A stretch of 33,073 nucleotides of DNA, from the NCBI RefSeq assembly GCF_900100395.1, contig NZ_FNFB01000049.1, positions 1 to 33,073 of the forward strand, read 5' to 3'. Numbering within the stretch: the first letter of the stretch is position 1; every line of letters starts with the position of its first letter. A program made the position numbers and the translations under genes. The DNA is from Nonomuraea maritima. GTDB lineage: Bacteria > Actinomycetota > Actinomycetes > Streptosporangiales > Streptosporangiaceae. The notes under the pieces are model-generated. The model worked only from the letters and a program-made list of their open reading frames with translations. It had not been told where the DNA came from and did not search any database. Shown here in pieces: positions 14,379 through 23,057 of the stretch.

Positions 14379-15994
14379 TGTCCGTGTTCGTGGATTATCG
14401 TGAGCGGATGAGGAGCCGCCCCCGCGCCAGCCTGGGACGGATCCTCGACGACCTCGGCAGCACCGTCCTCGACGTGGCCGCCTCGCCCGGTGACCTCGAC
14501 AGCGAGGTCACCGGCGTGCACATCTTCGACCCGCTCGACGAGCTCATCGTGCCGCCTGGCGCGATCGTGCTCGCCGTCGGCGTACGCGCGGCGGCCGACA
14601 TCTGCTCGCTGCTGCGGCGCGCGCCCGAGGCCGCGGGCGTCGTCGTGAAGCTCCCCGTCGAGGTGGACGAGGCGGTCAGGGCCACCGTCCTCGAGACGGG
14701 GGTGGCGGTGCTCGGCCTCACCCGCGCCGCGTCCTGGGCGCAGGTCGCCGCGCTGCTGCGCTCGCTGCTGGCCGAGGCCGACCTGGCCGAACCGGGCGAG
14801 GGGCCGCAGGGCGACCTGTTCTCGCTGGCCAACGCCCTGTGCGCGCTGCTCGACGCGCCCGTCACGATCGAGGACAGGTCGTCGCGGGTGCTGGCGTTCT
14901 CCGGCCGCCAGGACGAGGCCGACCAGGGACGGGTGGAGACGGTCCTCGGCCGCCAGGTGCCGGAACGCTACCTGCGGATGCTCGACGAGCGCGGCTTCTT
15001 CAAGCAGCTCTACCAGAGCAGCGAGCCCGTCTACATGGAGCTCGACGACGACGGCGTGATCAACCGCACGGCCGTGGCGGTGCGCAGCGGCGACGAGATC
15101 CTCGGCTCCATCTGGGCGGCCGTGCGCGAGCCGCTCAGCGACCAGCGCCGGCGCGCTCTCGCCGACGCCGCCAAGATCGTCGCGCTGCAGCTGCTGCGGG
15201 AGCGGGCCGGGGCCGACACCCAGCGGCGGCTGCGCGCCGACCTGCTGTCCACCGTGCTGGCCGGCGGCGCCGACGCGCCCGAGGCGGCCGGACGGCTCGG
15301 CATCGCCACCACCCGCCTGTGCGTGCTCGCCGCCCAGCTCACCGGCGACGCCGCCGACGACCCCGCGCGCGGGGAGAGCGATCGGCAGCGCTTCTGCGAC
15401 GCCCTCGCGCTGCACGTCGCCGCCATCCACCCGAAGGCCGCCGCCGCGCCCGTCGGCTCGGTCGCCTACGCCGTGCTGCCGCTGCACTCGGTCGGCGACG
15501 AGGAGGCGCGGGCCGTCCGGGTGGCCGAGAGCTTCCTGGCCAGGGTCGGCCCCCGGCACGCCGCCAACATCGGCGTCGGACGGCTGGCCGCCAACCTGTC
15601 GCAGGTGGCGAGGTCCCGCGCCGACGCCGACCGGGCGTTACGCGTGCTGCGCGCCCGCGGCACGACCGGCCAGGCCGCCGGCTACACCGACGTCCACTTC
15701 GAGTCGCTCCTGCTGCAGGTCGCCGACGTGGCCGCCGCAGAGGAGCAGGCGCCGACCGGCCCCTACCAGCGGCTGCTCCAGCACGACGCCGAGCACGGCA
15801 CCGAGCTGGCCGCGACGCTGCGGGCCTACCTCGACGCGTTCGGCGACGTCACCGCGGCCAGCGCGCGAGTGCACGTGCACGCCAACACCTTCCGCTACCG
15901 GCTCAAGCGGCTGGTCGAGATCAGCGGGCTCGACCTGTCCGACCCTGACGCCCGGCTCATCGTGATGCTGCAGATGCGGATCTTCGGCCGCTAG
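14378..15994 (+). CDS. PucR family transcriptional regulator
   Basis: 538 residues from ATG 14378, sharing one base with the preceding stop. The N-terminal 150 residues form a ligand-type domain, the middle is a GAF/GGDEF-like region (DAPVTIEDRSSRVLAFSG onwards), and the C-terminus has the PucR-type helix-turn-helix ending ARVHVHANTFRYRLKRLVEISG. PucR proteins usually activate catabolic or transport genes in response to the substrate. Placed between the hydrolases and the importer in the same operon, it is the likely local activator. It shows no receiver domain or kinase partner. The binding site is not known; the only gap large enough in the operon is 15995-16090. Confidence 0.88.
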   Translation: MSVFVDYRERMRSRPRASLGRILDDLGSTVLDVAASPGDLDSEVTGVHIFDPLDELIVPPGAIVLAVGVRAAADICSLLRRAPEAAGVVVKLPVEVDEAVRATVLETGVAVLGLTRAASWAQVAALLRSLLAEADLAEPGEGPQGDLFSLANALCALLDAPVTIEDRSSRVLAFSGRQDEADQGRVETVLGRQVPERYLRMLDERGFFKQLYQSSEPVYMELDDDGVINRTAVAVRSGDEILGSIWAAVREPLSDQRRRALADAAKIVALQLLRERAGADTQRRLRADLLSTVLAGGADAPEAAGRLGIATTRLCVLAAQLTGDAADDPARGESDRQRFCDALALHVAAIHPKAAAAPVGSVAYAVLPLHSVGDEEARAVRVAESFLARVGPRHAANIGVGRLAANLSQVARSRADADRALRVLRARGTTGQAAGYTDVHFESLLLQVADVAAAEEQAPTGPYQRLLQHDAEHGTELAATLRAYLDAFGDVTAASARVHVHANTFRYRLKRLVEISGLDLSDPDARLIVMLQMRIFGR

Positions 15995-16090
15995 CACCAC
16001 CCCGGCCGTACTTTTTCGTGTACGGGCACATAGCACCAGATCTGCGCATAAAGGGAAGGTTGTGGCCACCCCCCACCGTCTGGAGCCCCC
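15995..16090 (+). promoter_or_regulatory. Only sizeable gap in the operon; possible internal control site
   Basis: The 96 bases between pucR and the substrate-binding protein gene hold an inverted repeat, CCGTAC (16006-16011) and GTACGG (16020-16025) with an 8-base T-rich loop, and GGAG at 16082-16085 before the next ATG. It may be an internal promoter, a PucR site or a hairpin tuning expression of the binding protein. No clear -10/-35 pair was found. Confidence 0.3.
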
Positions 16091-17680
16091 ATGACAAGAC
16101 CCGCAGTCGCGGCCCTCGCCGGGCTGGCCCTGCTCACGGCCGCGTGCGGCGGCACGACGGGCGCCCCCCAGCAGCAGCCGCAGGGCGCGCCGGTCACCGG
16201 CGGCACCTTCACCTACGCCATCCCCGCCGACCCCGGCGTGCTCGACCCCGCCATGGCCGTGCTCTCGGTCACCAACAACGTCCTTTCCATGGCCTACGAC
16301 ACGCTCGTGGGCACCGGCGAGAACGGCGAGATCGTCCCCCGGCTGGCCGAGAAGTGGGACGTCAAGCCCGAGTCGGTCACCTTCACCCTGCGCAAGGACG
16401 CCACCTGCTCCGACGGCTCGCCGGTGACCGCCTCGAATGTGGCCGACAACGTCAACCACATCGCCGACCCCGCCACCAAGTCGCCCATCTACGGCGTGTT
16501 CGTGCCTGTCGGCATGAAGGCCGAGGCCGACGACGCCGCCGGCACGGTGACGCTCACGACGCCCGAGCCGTTCAGCTTCATCCTGGAGAGCACGCGCGAC
16601 ATCTTCGTCGTCTGCGGCAAGGGGGCCGGCGACCGCGCGTCGATCGCGCGCGCCACCTCAGGCAGCGGGCCGTACCAGCTGACGGAAGCCGTGCCCGGCG
16701 ACCACTACACCTTCACGGTCCGCCGCGACTACGCCTGGGGCCCGGCCGGGGCCACCGCCAGGGAACTGCCGCAGACCGTGGTGATGAAGGTCGTGCCGAA
16801 CGAGCAGACCGCCGCCAACCTGCTCGTCGCGGGCACGCTCAACGGCGCAGTCCTCACCGGCCCCGACCGCGCGCGCGTCGAGGCCACGCCCGGCGTGACC
16901 AAGCAGGTGCTCGCGGTGGGCAACGGTCAGTTCCTCTACCACCAGGGCGAGGACCGGCCCGGCCACGACCCCGCGATCCGCAAGGCGCTCACCCAGGCGC
17001 TCAACCTCACCGAGCTGGGCCGGATCGCCTCCGGCGGCACCGGCAGGCCCGCCACCGGGCTCGTCCTCGAACCCCGGCCGTGCTCGGGCGACACCGTCAC
17101 CGGCCACCTGCCCGCCCACGACGTGGCGGCCGCCACCGCCGCCCTCGACGCGGCGGGGTGGAAGCCCGGCCCCGACGGCATCCGCGCCAAGGACGGCAAG
17201 CAGCTGACCCTCCGCTTCATGTACGCCACCACCCGCGGCGCCGGCGTCCAGGCCGCCGCCGAGTACATGGCGGGTGCCTGGCACAAGATCGGCGTGGACG
17301 TCCAGCTCAACGGCGTCATCGACACCAAGCTCGCCGAGTCGCTCAGCGCCGCCCAGGACTGGGACGTCGTCTGGCTGCCGATCGGCGTGAACCTCCCGAG
17401 CCAGCTCGTCGGTTTCCTGTCCGGCCCGTCCGCCCCCGAGGGCGCCAACTACGCCCACCTGGCCAACAAGCAGTACGAGGAGCTCATCGCCAAGGCGAGC
17501 CGGCTGCCCGCCACCGAGGGCTGCCCGATGTGGCTGCAGGCCGAGTCGGCCCTGTTCGAGAACGCCGACCTGGTGCCCGCCGTGGAGAACACCGCGCTGG
17601 TGGCCGCCAAGGGCGCCACGTTCCGGGTGATCTCGGCGACGCTGGTCGCCACCTCCATCCGGCTGACCCAGGGAGGCTGA
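16091..17680 (+). CDS. Peptide ABC transporter substrate-binding lipoprotein (SBP family 5, DppA/OppA-like)
   Basis: 529 residues, usual for the family. The N-terminus is a lipoprotein signal with Cys19 (LLTAACGG), so it is anchored outside the membrane. Family 5 landmarks include GGTFTYAIPADPGVLDPA at the mature N-terminus, a DTLVG block and SVTFTLRKDATCSDGSPVTASNV. Such proteins bind di- or oligopeptides, nickel or other solutes. Directly followed by two permease and two ATPase modules with no gap, it forms a complete importer. Muropeptides or D-containing peptides are a reasonable cargo given the neighbours, but no binding-site feature proves it. An antisense-looking long frame covers part of this region and is not a gene. 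Confidence 0.92.
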   Translation: MTRPAVAALAGLALLTAACGGTTGAPQQQPQGAPVTGGTFTYAIPADPGVLDPAMAVLSVTNNVLSMAYDTLVGTGENGEIVPRLAEKWDVKPESVTFTLRKDATCSDGSPVTASNVADNVNHIADPATKSPIYGVFVPVGMKAEADDAAGTVTLTTPEPFSFILESTRDIFVVCGKGAGDRASIARATSGSGPYQLTEAVPGDHYTFTVRRDYAWGPAGATARELPQTVVMKVVPNEQTAANLLVAGTLNGAVLTGPDRARVEATPGVTKQVLAVGNGQFLYHQGEDRPGHDPAIRKALTQALNLTELGRIASGGTGRPATGLVLEPRPCSGDTVTGHLPAHDVAAATAALDAAGWKPGPDGIRAKDGKQLTLRFMYATTRGAGVQAAAEYMAGAWHKIGVDVQLNGVIDTKLAESLSAAQDWDVVWLPIGVNLPSQLVGFLSGPSAPEGANYAHLANKQYEELIAKASRLPATEGCPMWLQAESALFENADLVPAVENTALVAAKGATFRVISATLVATSIRLTQGG

Positions 17681-18697
17681 GTGACCGACCTCCGTACGGA
17701 CGCCCCCACGGCGCGACCCGACAGGTCCCCGGGCGGTACGGCGGCGCGCCGGGCGCTGCGCACCGCCGCCCGCCGGGTCCTGCGGTTCGCCGTGTCGCTG
17801 GCCGTGCTGCTCGTGGCCTCGTTCGCGATGATCCACCTCATCCCCGGCGACCCCGTACGGGCCTCGCTCGGCCCGGCAGCCCCCGCCGAGCTGGTCGCGA
17901 CCCGCACCGCCGCGCTCGGGCTCGACCGGCCGCTGCCCGAGCAGTTCTTCACCTACCTCGGCAACGTCCTCACCGGCGACCTCGGCACGTCGTTCCTGAC
18001 GGGGGAGCCGGTCGCCGACGTCATCGCGGCCCGCCTGCCCAACACGCTGTCGCTCGCCCTGCTCGCCACCGCCGTCGCGCTCGTCGTGGCGGTGCCGCTC
18101 GGCATGTGGGCCGCCGTCCGCACCGAGAACGGCCGCAACCGGGGCACCGAGCTGGCCTTCGGCACGGTCACCGGCACGGCCGTCGCCGTCCCCGAGTTCC
18201 TGTACTCGATCGCGCTCGTGGCCGTCCTCGCGGTCGGGCTCGGCTGGTTCCCGCCCGCGGGACAGGCCGGACCCGCCACGTACGTGCTGCCCGTGCTCGC
18301 CCTGTCGGTCGGGCCGATCGCCATGATCGCCCGCATCACCCGCGTCGAGACGCTGCGCGAGCTCGGCTCCGACTACGTGCGGCTGGCGCGCGCCAAGCGC
18401 CTGCCCGCCGCCCGGCTGCACCTGCGCCACGTGCTGCCCAACACGCTCACGGCGACCCTCACCGTGGGCGGCCTGCTGCTCACCTCGCTGATCGCCGGCA
18501 GCGTCCTGGTCGAGTACGTCTTCGCCTGGCCCGGCCTCGGCATGAAGATCGTCGAGTCGATCACCCAGAAGGACTATCCCGTCGCGCAGGCCGTGATCCT
18601 CGTCTACGGCGCCATCGTCCTGGTCGTGAACCTCGCCGTCGACCTGGTGCTCGGCGCGCTCGACCCCACCTCCGAGATCAAGGAGGTCGCCGCCTGA
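17681..18697 (+). CDS. Peptide ABC transporter permease, DppB-like
   Basis: 338 residues from GTG 17681, directly after the binding-protein stop, with GGGAGG five bases before. A cytoplasmic N-terminus precedes helix 1 (LRFAVSLAVLLVASFAMIHLIPGDPVR), and the large loop with LPEQFFTYLGNVLTGDLGTSF is typical of DppB. The ATPase-contacting EAA loop is at DYVRLARAKRLPAARLHLRHVLPN. It makes the inner-membrane channel with the DppC-like domain of the next gene, which starts within its stop codon (TGATG). Confidence 0.93.
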   Translation: MTDLRTDAPTARPDRSPGGTAARRALRTAARRVLRFAVSLAVLLVASFAMIHLIPGDPVRASLGPAAPAELVATRTAALGLDRPLPEQFFTYLGNVLTGDLGTSFLTGEPVADVIAARLPNTLSLALLATAVALVVAVPLGMWAAVRTENGRNRGTELAFGTVTGTAVAVPEFLYSIALVAVLAVGLGWFPPAGQAGPATYVLPVLALSVGPIAMIARITRVETLRELGSDYVRLARAKRLPAARLHLRHVLPNTLTATLTVGGLLLTSLIAGSVLVEYVFAWPGLGMKIVESITQKDYPVAQAVILVYGAIVLVVNLAVDLVLGALDPTSEIKEVAA

Positions 18698-20532
18698 TGC
18701 GGACCGACTCCGACGCGCGGGACAGCGTCTGGCGCAGCCCTTCGGCGATCATCGGCGGCGTCATCGTCGCCCTCATGGCCGTGCTGGCGGTCGTGGGGCC
18801 GCTCATCTGGGGTGCGACCGCCGAGCGCGTCGACGCCGCGGCGATCCTCCAGGGATCCTCCGCCGCGCACCCGCTCGGCACCGACAACCTGGGCCGCGAC
18901 CTGCTGGCCCGCGTCCTGGTGGCGGGCCGCTACTCGCTGTCGCTCGCGCTCGTGGCCACGCTCATCGGGGCGGCCCTCGGCATCCTGCTCGGCGCGCTGC
19001 CGTCCGTGCTGCCCCGGCGGGCCGCGCGGTTCGTCACCGGGGCCGTGCACGCCCTGGTGGCCTTCCCCGGCCTGCTGCTGGCCATGTTCACCGCCGTGGT
19101 CGCCGGGCTCGGCGCGCGCGGCGCGGTGCTCGGCATCGGCGTCGCCATCGCGCCGGGCTTCGCCCGGCTCACCCAGACGCTCGCCGCGTCCGTCGCGGGC
19201 TCCGACTACGTCGCCGCCGCCCGCATGCTCGGCGTGCCGCGCCGCCGCGTCCTGACCCGGCACATCCTGCCCAACATCGCAGAACCGCTCATCCTCAACC
19301 TCGCCCAGTCGCTCGGTGGCGCGCTGCTCGGCCTGGCCGGGATGTCCTTTCTGGGGCTCGGCGTGCAGCCGCCCGACTTCGACTGGGGACGCCTGCTGTT
19401 CGACGGGTTCGCGCGCATCTACGTCGATCCCGAGGTCGCGCTCGGCCCTGCGGCCGCCGTCGCGCTGGCCGGCATCGGGTTCAACCTGCTGGGCGACACG
19501 CTGGCCCGCGCCGCCGCCCGGTCCTCCGCCGGCCGCCACCAGACCGACCGCCCCGGCCCGCCGCCCGCCGAGGACGAGCCGGACCAGGACGCCGTCCTCG
19601 AGGTGCGCGACCTGACCGTCTCCTTCCCCGGCGGCTCGACCCCCGTACGAGGGCTGTCGCTCACCCTCGCCCCCGGCGAGATCGTCGGCCTGGTGGGCGA
19701 GTCGGGCAGCGGCAAGAGCCTGACCGCCGCCGCGATCGGCGGCCTCGTCCCCTACCCGGGCGCCGTCACGTACGCCCGGCTGCGCCTGGCAGGGGCGGAC
19801 GTCGCCGACCTGACGGACAAGGAGCTCGGCACCGCGCTGGCCATGGTGTTCCAGGACCCGATGGCCTCGCTCAACCCCGCGCTGCGGGTCGGCGGGCAGC
19901 TCGCCGAGGTCGCCGTCGTCCACCAGGGAGCGAGCCGCGCCGACGCCCGCCGCCGCGCCGTCGACCGGCTCGGCCACGTACGCCTGCCCGACCCGGAAAG
20001 GCACGCCGGGCAGCACCCGCACGAGCTGTCCGGCGGCATGCGCCAGCGCGCGGTCATCGCGATGGGCCTCATGGGCACGCCCCGCGTCGTCATCGCCGAC
20101 GAGCCGACGACCGCGCTCGACGTGACCGTGCAGCGGCAGATCCTGCGGCTGCTGCGCGAGGTCGTCACGGAGACGGGCGCGGCCCTGCTGTTCATCTCGC
20201 ACGACATCGCCGTCGTCGGCGAGCTGTGCGACCGCGTCGTCGTCATGTACGCGGGCCGCGTCGTCGAGGAGCTGCCCGCCGACCGGCTGGCCGCCGGCGC
20301 CGCCCATCCCTACACCCGGGCGCTCATCGCGTCCCTGCCCGACCTCGACACCGACCGGAGCCGCCCGCTCGCCGGGATCCCCGGCACGCAGCCCGCGCCC
20401 GCGCGGGTCGGCCCCGGCTGCGCGTTCGCCCCGCGCTGCGTGCTCGCCACCGCGCGCTGCCACGGCGAGCGGCCGGAACTCGTCGTCCACGGCCCGCGGC
20501 AGCGGGTCGCCTGCTGGGAGGTCACCCCATGA
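18697..20532 (+). CDS. DppC-like permease fused to DppD-like ATPase
   Basis: 611 residues. Residues 1 to about 275 are a complete DppC-type permease (helices from about 18, EAA loop at YVAAARMLGVPRRRVLTRHILPN, 171-193, and SFLGLGVQPPDFDWG). A proline-rich linker (about 278-297) follows, then a full ABC ATPase: Walker A GESGSGKS (334-341), Q-loop FQDPMASLNP, signature LSGGMRQR (444-451) and Walker B VVIADEP. The C-terminus keeps the cysteine motif CAFAPRC and VACW seen in DppD/OppD proteins. The usual layout is two separate genes; here one frame runs through with no stop or frameshift. Start ATG 18697 overlaps the previous stop by one base. Confidence 0.92.
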   Translation: MRTDSDARDSVWRSPSAIIGGVIVALMAVLAVVGPLIWGATAERVDAAAILQGSSAAHPLGTDNLGRDLLARVLVAGRYSLSLALVATLIGAALGILLGALPSVLPRRAARFVTGAVHALVAFPGLLLAMFTAVVAGLGARGAVLGIGVAIAPGFARLTQTLAASVAGSDYVAAARMLGVPRRRVLTRHILPNIAEPLILNLAQSLGGALLGLAGMSFLGLGVQPPDFDWGRLLFDGFARIYVDPEVALGPAAAVALAGIGFNLLGDTLARAAARSSAGRHQTDRPGPPPAEDEPDQDAVLEVRDLTVSFPGGSTPVRGLSLTLAPGEIVGLVGESGSGKSLTAAAIGGLVPYPGAVTYARLRLAGADVADLTDKELGTALAMVFQDPMASLNPALRVGGQLAEVAVVHQGASRADARRRAVDRLGHVRLPDPERHAGQHPHELSGGMRQRAVIAMGLMGTPRVVIADEPTTALDVTVQRQILRLLREVVTETGAALLFISHDIAVVGELCDRVVVMYAGRVVEELPADRLAAGAAHPYTRALIASLPDLDTDRSRPLAGIPGTQPAPARVGPGCAFAPRCVLATARCHGERPELVVHGPRQRVACWEVTP

Positions 20533-21206
20533 GAATCGAACGGCTGACCGTGCGCTACGGCGGCTTCACTGCGGTCGACGACGTCACCCTCGACCTGCCC
20601 GACGGGCACGTCGTCGGCCTCGTGGGGGAGTCGGGGTCGGGCAAGTCGTCGCTGGCCCGCGCCGTGAGCGGGCTCGTCCCGTACACCGGTCGCGTCGTGG
20701 GCGCGCCGCGGGTGCAGATGGTGTTCCAGGACCCGTACGCGTCGCTCGACCCGCGCATGACGGTCGGCGAGACGGTGGGGGAGGGGATCGCGAAGCGCCG
20801 CCGCGCCACGGAGGTGCCGCGCCTGCTTGGCCTCGTCCACCTGCCCGCCGAGCTCGCCGGACGCTACCCGCGCGAGCTGTCCGGCGGCCAACGCCAGCGG
20901 GTGGCCATCGCCCGCGCGCTCGGCGGCGACCCCGGGCTGCTCGTCGCCGACGAGATCACCGGTTCGCTGGACGTCTCGGTGCAGGGGGCCGTGCTCAACC
21001 TGGTGCGCGGGCTGCGCGACGAGCTCGGCCTGTCGATGCTGTTCATCTCGCACAACCTGGCCGTCGTCCGCTACGTCGCCGACACGATCGCGGTCATGCA
21101 CCACGGGCGCGTCGTCGAGCACGGGCCCGCCGAGCAGGTCGTCGGCGAGCCCGCCCACGACTACACGCGCGCGCTGCTGGAGGCGGTGCCGCGGCTCAGA
21201 GGGTGA
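20529..21206 (+). CDS. Peptide ABC transporter ATPase, DppF-like, short form
   Basis: 225 residues from ATG 20529 (ATGA overlap with the fusion gene). It has Walker A GESGSGKS (33-40), Q-loop FQDPYASLDP, signature LSGGQRQR, Walker B LLVADE and switch histidine in FISHN. It is shorter than typical DppF (about 300-330) and lacks the C-terminal oligopeptide/cysteine extension. After the Walker B glutamate it reads ITGSLDVSVQ where PTSALDVSVQ is standard. It is probably the second nucleotide-binding subunit, pairing with the fused ATPase. Its stop is 11 bases inside the 3' end of the convergent racemase gene. Confidence 0.9.
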   Translation: MRIERLTVRYGGFTAVDDVTLDLPDGHVVGLVGESGSGKSSLARAVSGLVPYTGRVVGAPRVQMVFQDPYASLDPRMTVGETVGEGIAKRRRATEVPRLLGLVHLPAELAGRYPRELSGGQRQRVAIARALGGDPGLLVADEITGSLDVSVQGAVLNLVRGLRDELGLSMLFISHNLAVVRYVADTIAVMHHGRVVEHGPAEQVVGEPAHDYTRALLEAVPRLRG

Positions 21207-22296
21207 TCCACTCCGTCGAGGTGGTCACCTCGTCGAGCACCTCGGGGATCGGCTCGACCCCGAGCCCGGGGCCGGTCGGCACCCGCAGGTGGCCGTCCTC
21301 CAGCTCGAACGGCTCGGTGAGGTCGGTGGCGTAGTAGCGGCGCGAACCCGAGGTGTCGCCCGGCAGCGTGAAGCCGGGCAGCGCCGCCAGCGCCACGTTC
21401 GCGGCCCGGCCGAGGCCGGTCTCCAGCATGCCGCCGCACCACACCGCGATGCCGTTCGCCCGGCACAGGTCGTGGACCCGGCGGGCCTCCAGGTAGCCGC
21501 CGAGCCGGCCCGGCTTGATGTTGACGATCGAGCACGACCCGAGCGCGATCGCCGCCGCGGCGTGCTCGGCCGACTCGATCGACTCGTCGAGGCACACGGG
21601 CGTGCGCAGCTGCCTGGCCAGCCGGGCGTGCTGCACGAAGTCGTCGTTGGCCAGCGGCTGCTCGATCAGCAGCAGGTCGTAGGCGTCGAGGCGGGCCAGC
21701 TGGCGGGCGTCGGCCAGGGTGTACGCGGCGTTCGCGTCGACCTGCAGCAGCACGTCGTCGCCGAAGCGCTCGCGCACCGCCCGCACCGGCTCGACGTCCC
21801 ACCCGGGCTGGATCTTCAGCTTGATGCGGACGTAACCCTCGTCGAGGTAGCCCGCCACCGCGTCGAGCAGCTGCGGGATCGAGTCCATGATCCCGACGGA
21901 GACGCCGCACGGCACCCGGTCGCGGGCCGCGCCCAGGAACCGCCCGAACGACTCGCCGGAGGCGCGCAGCTGCGCGTCGAGCACGGCCGTCTCGAGGGCG
22001 GCCTTGGCCATCCGGTGCCCCTTGACCGGCTCCAGCGCGCGGGCCACGTCGTGCACGCCGAGCGTGGGGGGCAGCGCGGGCAGCAGGAAGCGCCGGATGA
22101 CGTCGGCGGCGCCGTCGGCGTACTCGGAGGAGTAGAGCGGCTCGGACATCGCCACGCACTCGCCCCAGCCCTCGGCGTCCGGCGTCACGACCCGCACGAG
22201 GAGGATGTCGCGGGTGGTCTCGGTGCCGAACGACGTGCGGAACGGGGCCACCAGCGGCATCGCGATCCGCCGCAGCTCTACTCCGGTGATCTTCAC
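21196..22296 (-). CDS. N-succinylamino-acid racemase / o-succinylbenzoate synthase-like enolase
   Basis: 366 residues, full length for the NSAR/OSBS (MenC2) branch of the enolase superfamily. Acid/base lysines are Lys161 (in RIKLKI, 157-162) and Lys261 (NIKPGRLGG); metal ligands are Asp187 (VDANAAY), Glu212 (IEQPLA) and Asp237 (CLDES). The C-terminal block GLGRAANVALAALPGFTLPGD is typical. No other menaquinone gene is near, while a GNAT acyltransferase gene overlaps upstream by four bases; in Geobacillus kaustophilus such a pair, with an M20 desuccinylase, turns D-amino acids into L-forms. I therefore favour NSAR. Dipeptide epimerase is the alternative, but the sequence looks closer to NSAR. 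The M20 partner is not in the window. Confidence 0.85.
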   Translation of the reverse strand: MKITGVELRRIAMPLVAPFRTSFGTETTRDILLVRVVTPDAEGWGECVAMSEPLYSSEYADGAADVIRRFLLPALPPTLGVHDVARALEPVKGHRMAKAALETAVLDAQLRASGESFGRFLGAARDRVPCGVSVGIMDSIPQLLDAVAGYLDEGYVRIKLKIQPGWDVEPVRAVRERFGDDVLLQVDANAAYTLADARQLARLDAYDLLLIEQPLANDDFVQHARLARQLRTPVCLDESIESAEHAAAAIALGSCSIVNIKPGRLGGYLEARRVHDLCRANGIAVWCGGMLETGLGRAANVALAALPGFTLPGDTSGSRRYYATDLTEPFELEDGHLRVPTGPGLGVEPIPEVLDEVTTSTEWITL

Positions 22297-23057
22297 ATTC
22301 TCTCCACTACGTAGAAGGACTTCTCGCAGAACCCCGTCACCCTCGCGCCGTCGGCCATCAGGCCGCCCAGCACGTCACGCACGGCGTGCCGCCACGCCTT
22401 GGCCGTGCCCGGGTCGGTGCGGCGCAGCGCCTCGATGTCGGCGGGCACCGCGACGAGCAGCGTCGCGGCTGTCCTGGGGCCGGTCACCGGACGGCCGTCC
22501 GCGTCGGCCAGCGCCACCTGCGCCCCCGCGGGCCGGGGGACGTCGTGGTGCTCCCCCCGGACGAGAGCCTCGACGTGGGGGGCGTCCAGCTCCCAGGAGG
22601 CGAGCAGGCGGTCGCTCTCGTCGCCGTCGTTGATGGCGTCGGTCATGACGCCGTAGAAGCACGGCAGGTACTCCAGCGGCCGCGCGCCCAGCTTGGCCAG
22701 GTTGAAGTGGGCGTTGCGGCGTACGAGAGGGTCGTAGGTCCAGGTGATGCGCCGCACGCCGCGGTCGAGGGCCCAGCGCCGCTGGTGCAGCTTCAGGTCC
22801 AGGCCGACGCCGTGGCCGAGGGTGGTGCCGGTGATGTGGGAGTGCAGGGCGCCGCCCGCGGCGAAGAAGGCGACCGACCCGCCGACGAGCCGCCCCTCCT
22901 CGTACGCCCCGGCCACGTAGTTGCCGGCGTGCGACAGCGCGCGCATCAGTTCGATCGTGATGGGCGGGTCGCCCGGTTCGAAGTGCCAGATCTCCTCGTA
23001 CAGCGCGAGGAGCCGCTCGAACTCCGCGATCTCATGGAGTTCCCTGACCGCGATCAA
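22293..23057 (-). CDS. GNAT-family acyltransferase, probable D-amino-acid N-succinyltransferase
   Basis: 254 residues from TTG 23057 (LIAVRELHEIAEFERL), chosen because AGAAGGAAGG precedes it by about eight bases; an ATG 30 bases further in has none. It is a large GNAT with the landmarks NYVAGAYEEGRLVGGSVAF, HSHITG, VGLDLKLHQRRWAL, ITWTYDPLVRRNAHFNLAKLGA and CFYGVMTDAINDGDESDRLLASWEL. This pattern belongs to the group found next to N-succinylamino-acid racemases, where it attaches succinate to D-amino acids. Its stop overlaps the racemase ATG by four bases, so the two are translated together. The acyl donor and amino acid preference are inferred. Confidence 0.8.
   Translation of the reverse strand: MIAVRELHEIAEFERLLALYEEIWHFEPGDPPITIELMRALSHAGNYVAGAYEEGRLVGGSVAFFAAGGALHSHITGTTLGHGVGLDLKLHQRRWALDRGVRRITWTYDPLVRRNAHFNLAKLGARPLEYLPCFYGVMTDAINDGDESDRLLASWELDAPHVEALVRGEHHDVPRPAGAQVALADADGRPVTGPRTAATLLVAVPADIEALRRTDPGTAKAWRHAVRDVLGGLMADGARVTGFCEKSFYVVERM

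Noticed and set aside
16018..20532. A plus-strand frame open for about 1500 codons across the transporter operon
   Set aside because: Only its last 611 codons (from 18697) code for a real protein. The first part is an Arg/Ala/Gly-rich shadow of the binding protein and permease genes in another frame.
21196..22296. Menaquinone o-succinylbenzoate synthase (menC)
   Set aside because: No other men gene nearby, and the overlapping GNAT acyltransferase points to N-succinylamino-acid racemase use, though the fold cannot tell them apart alone.
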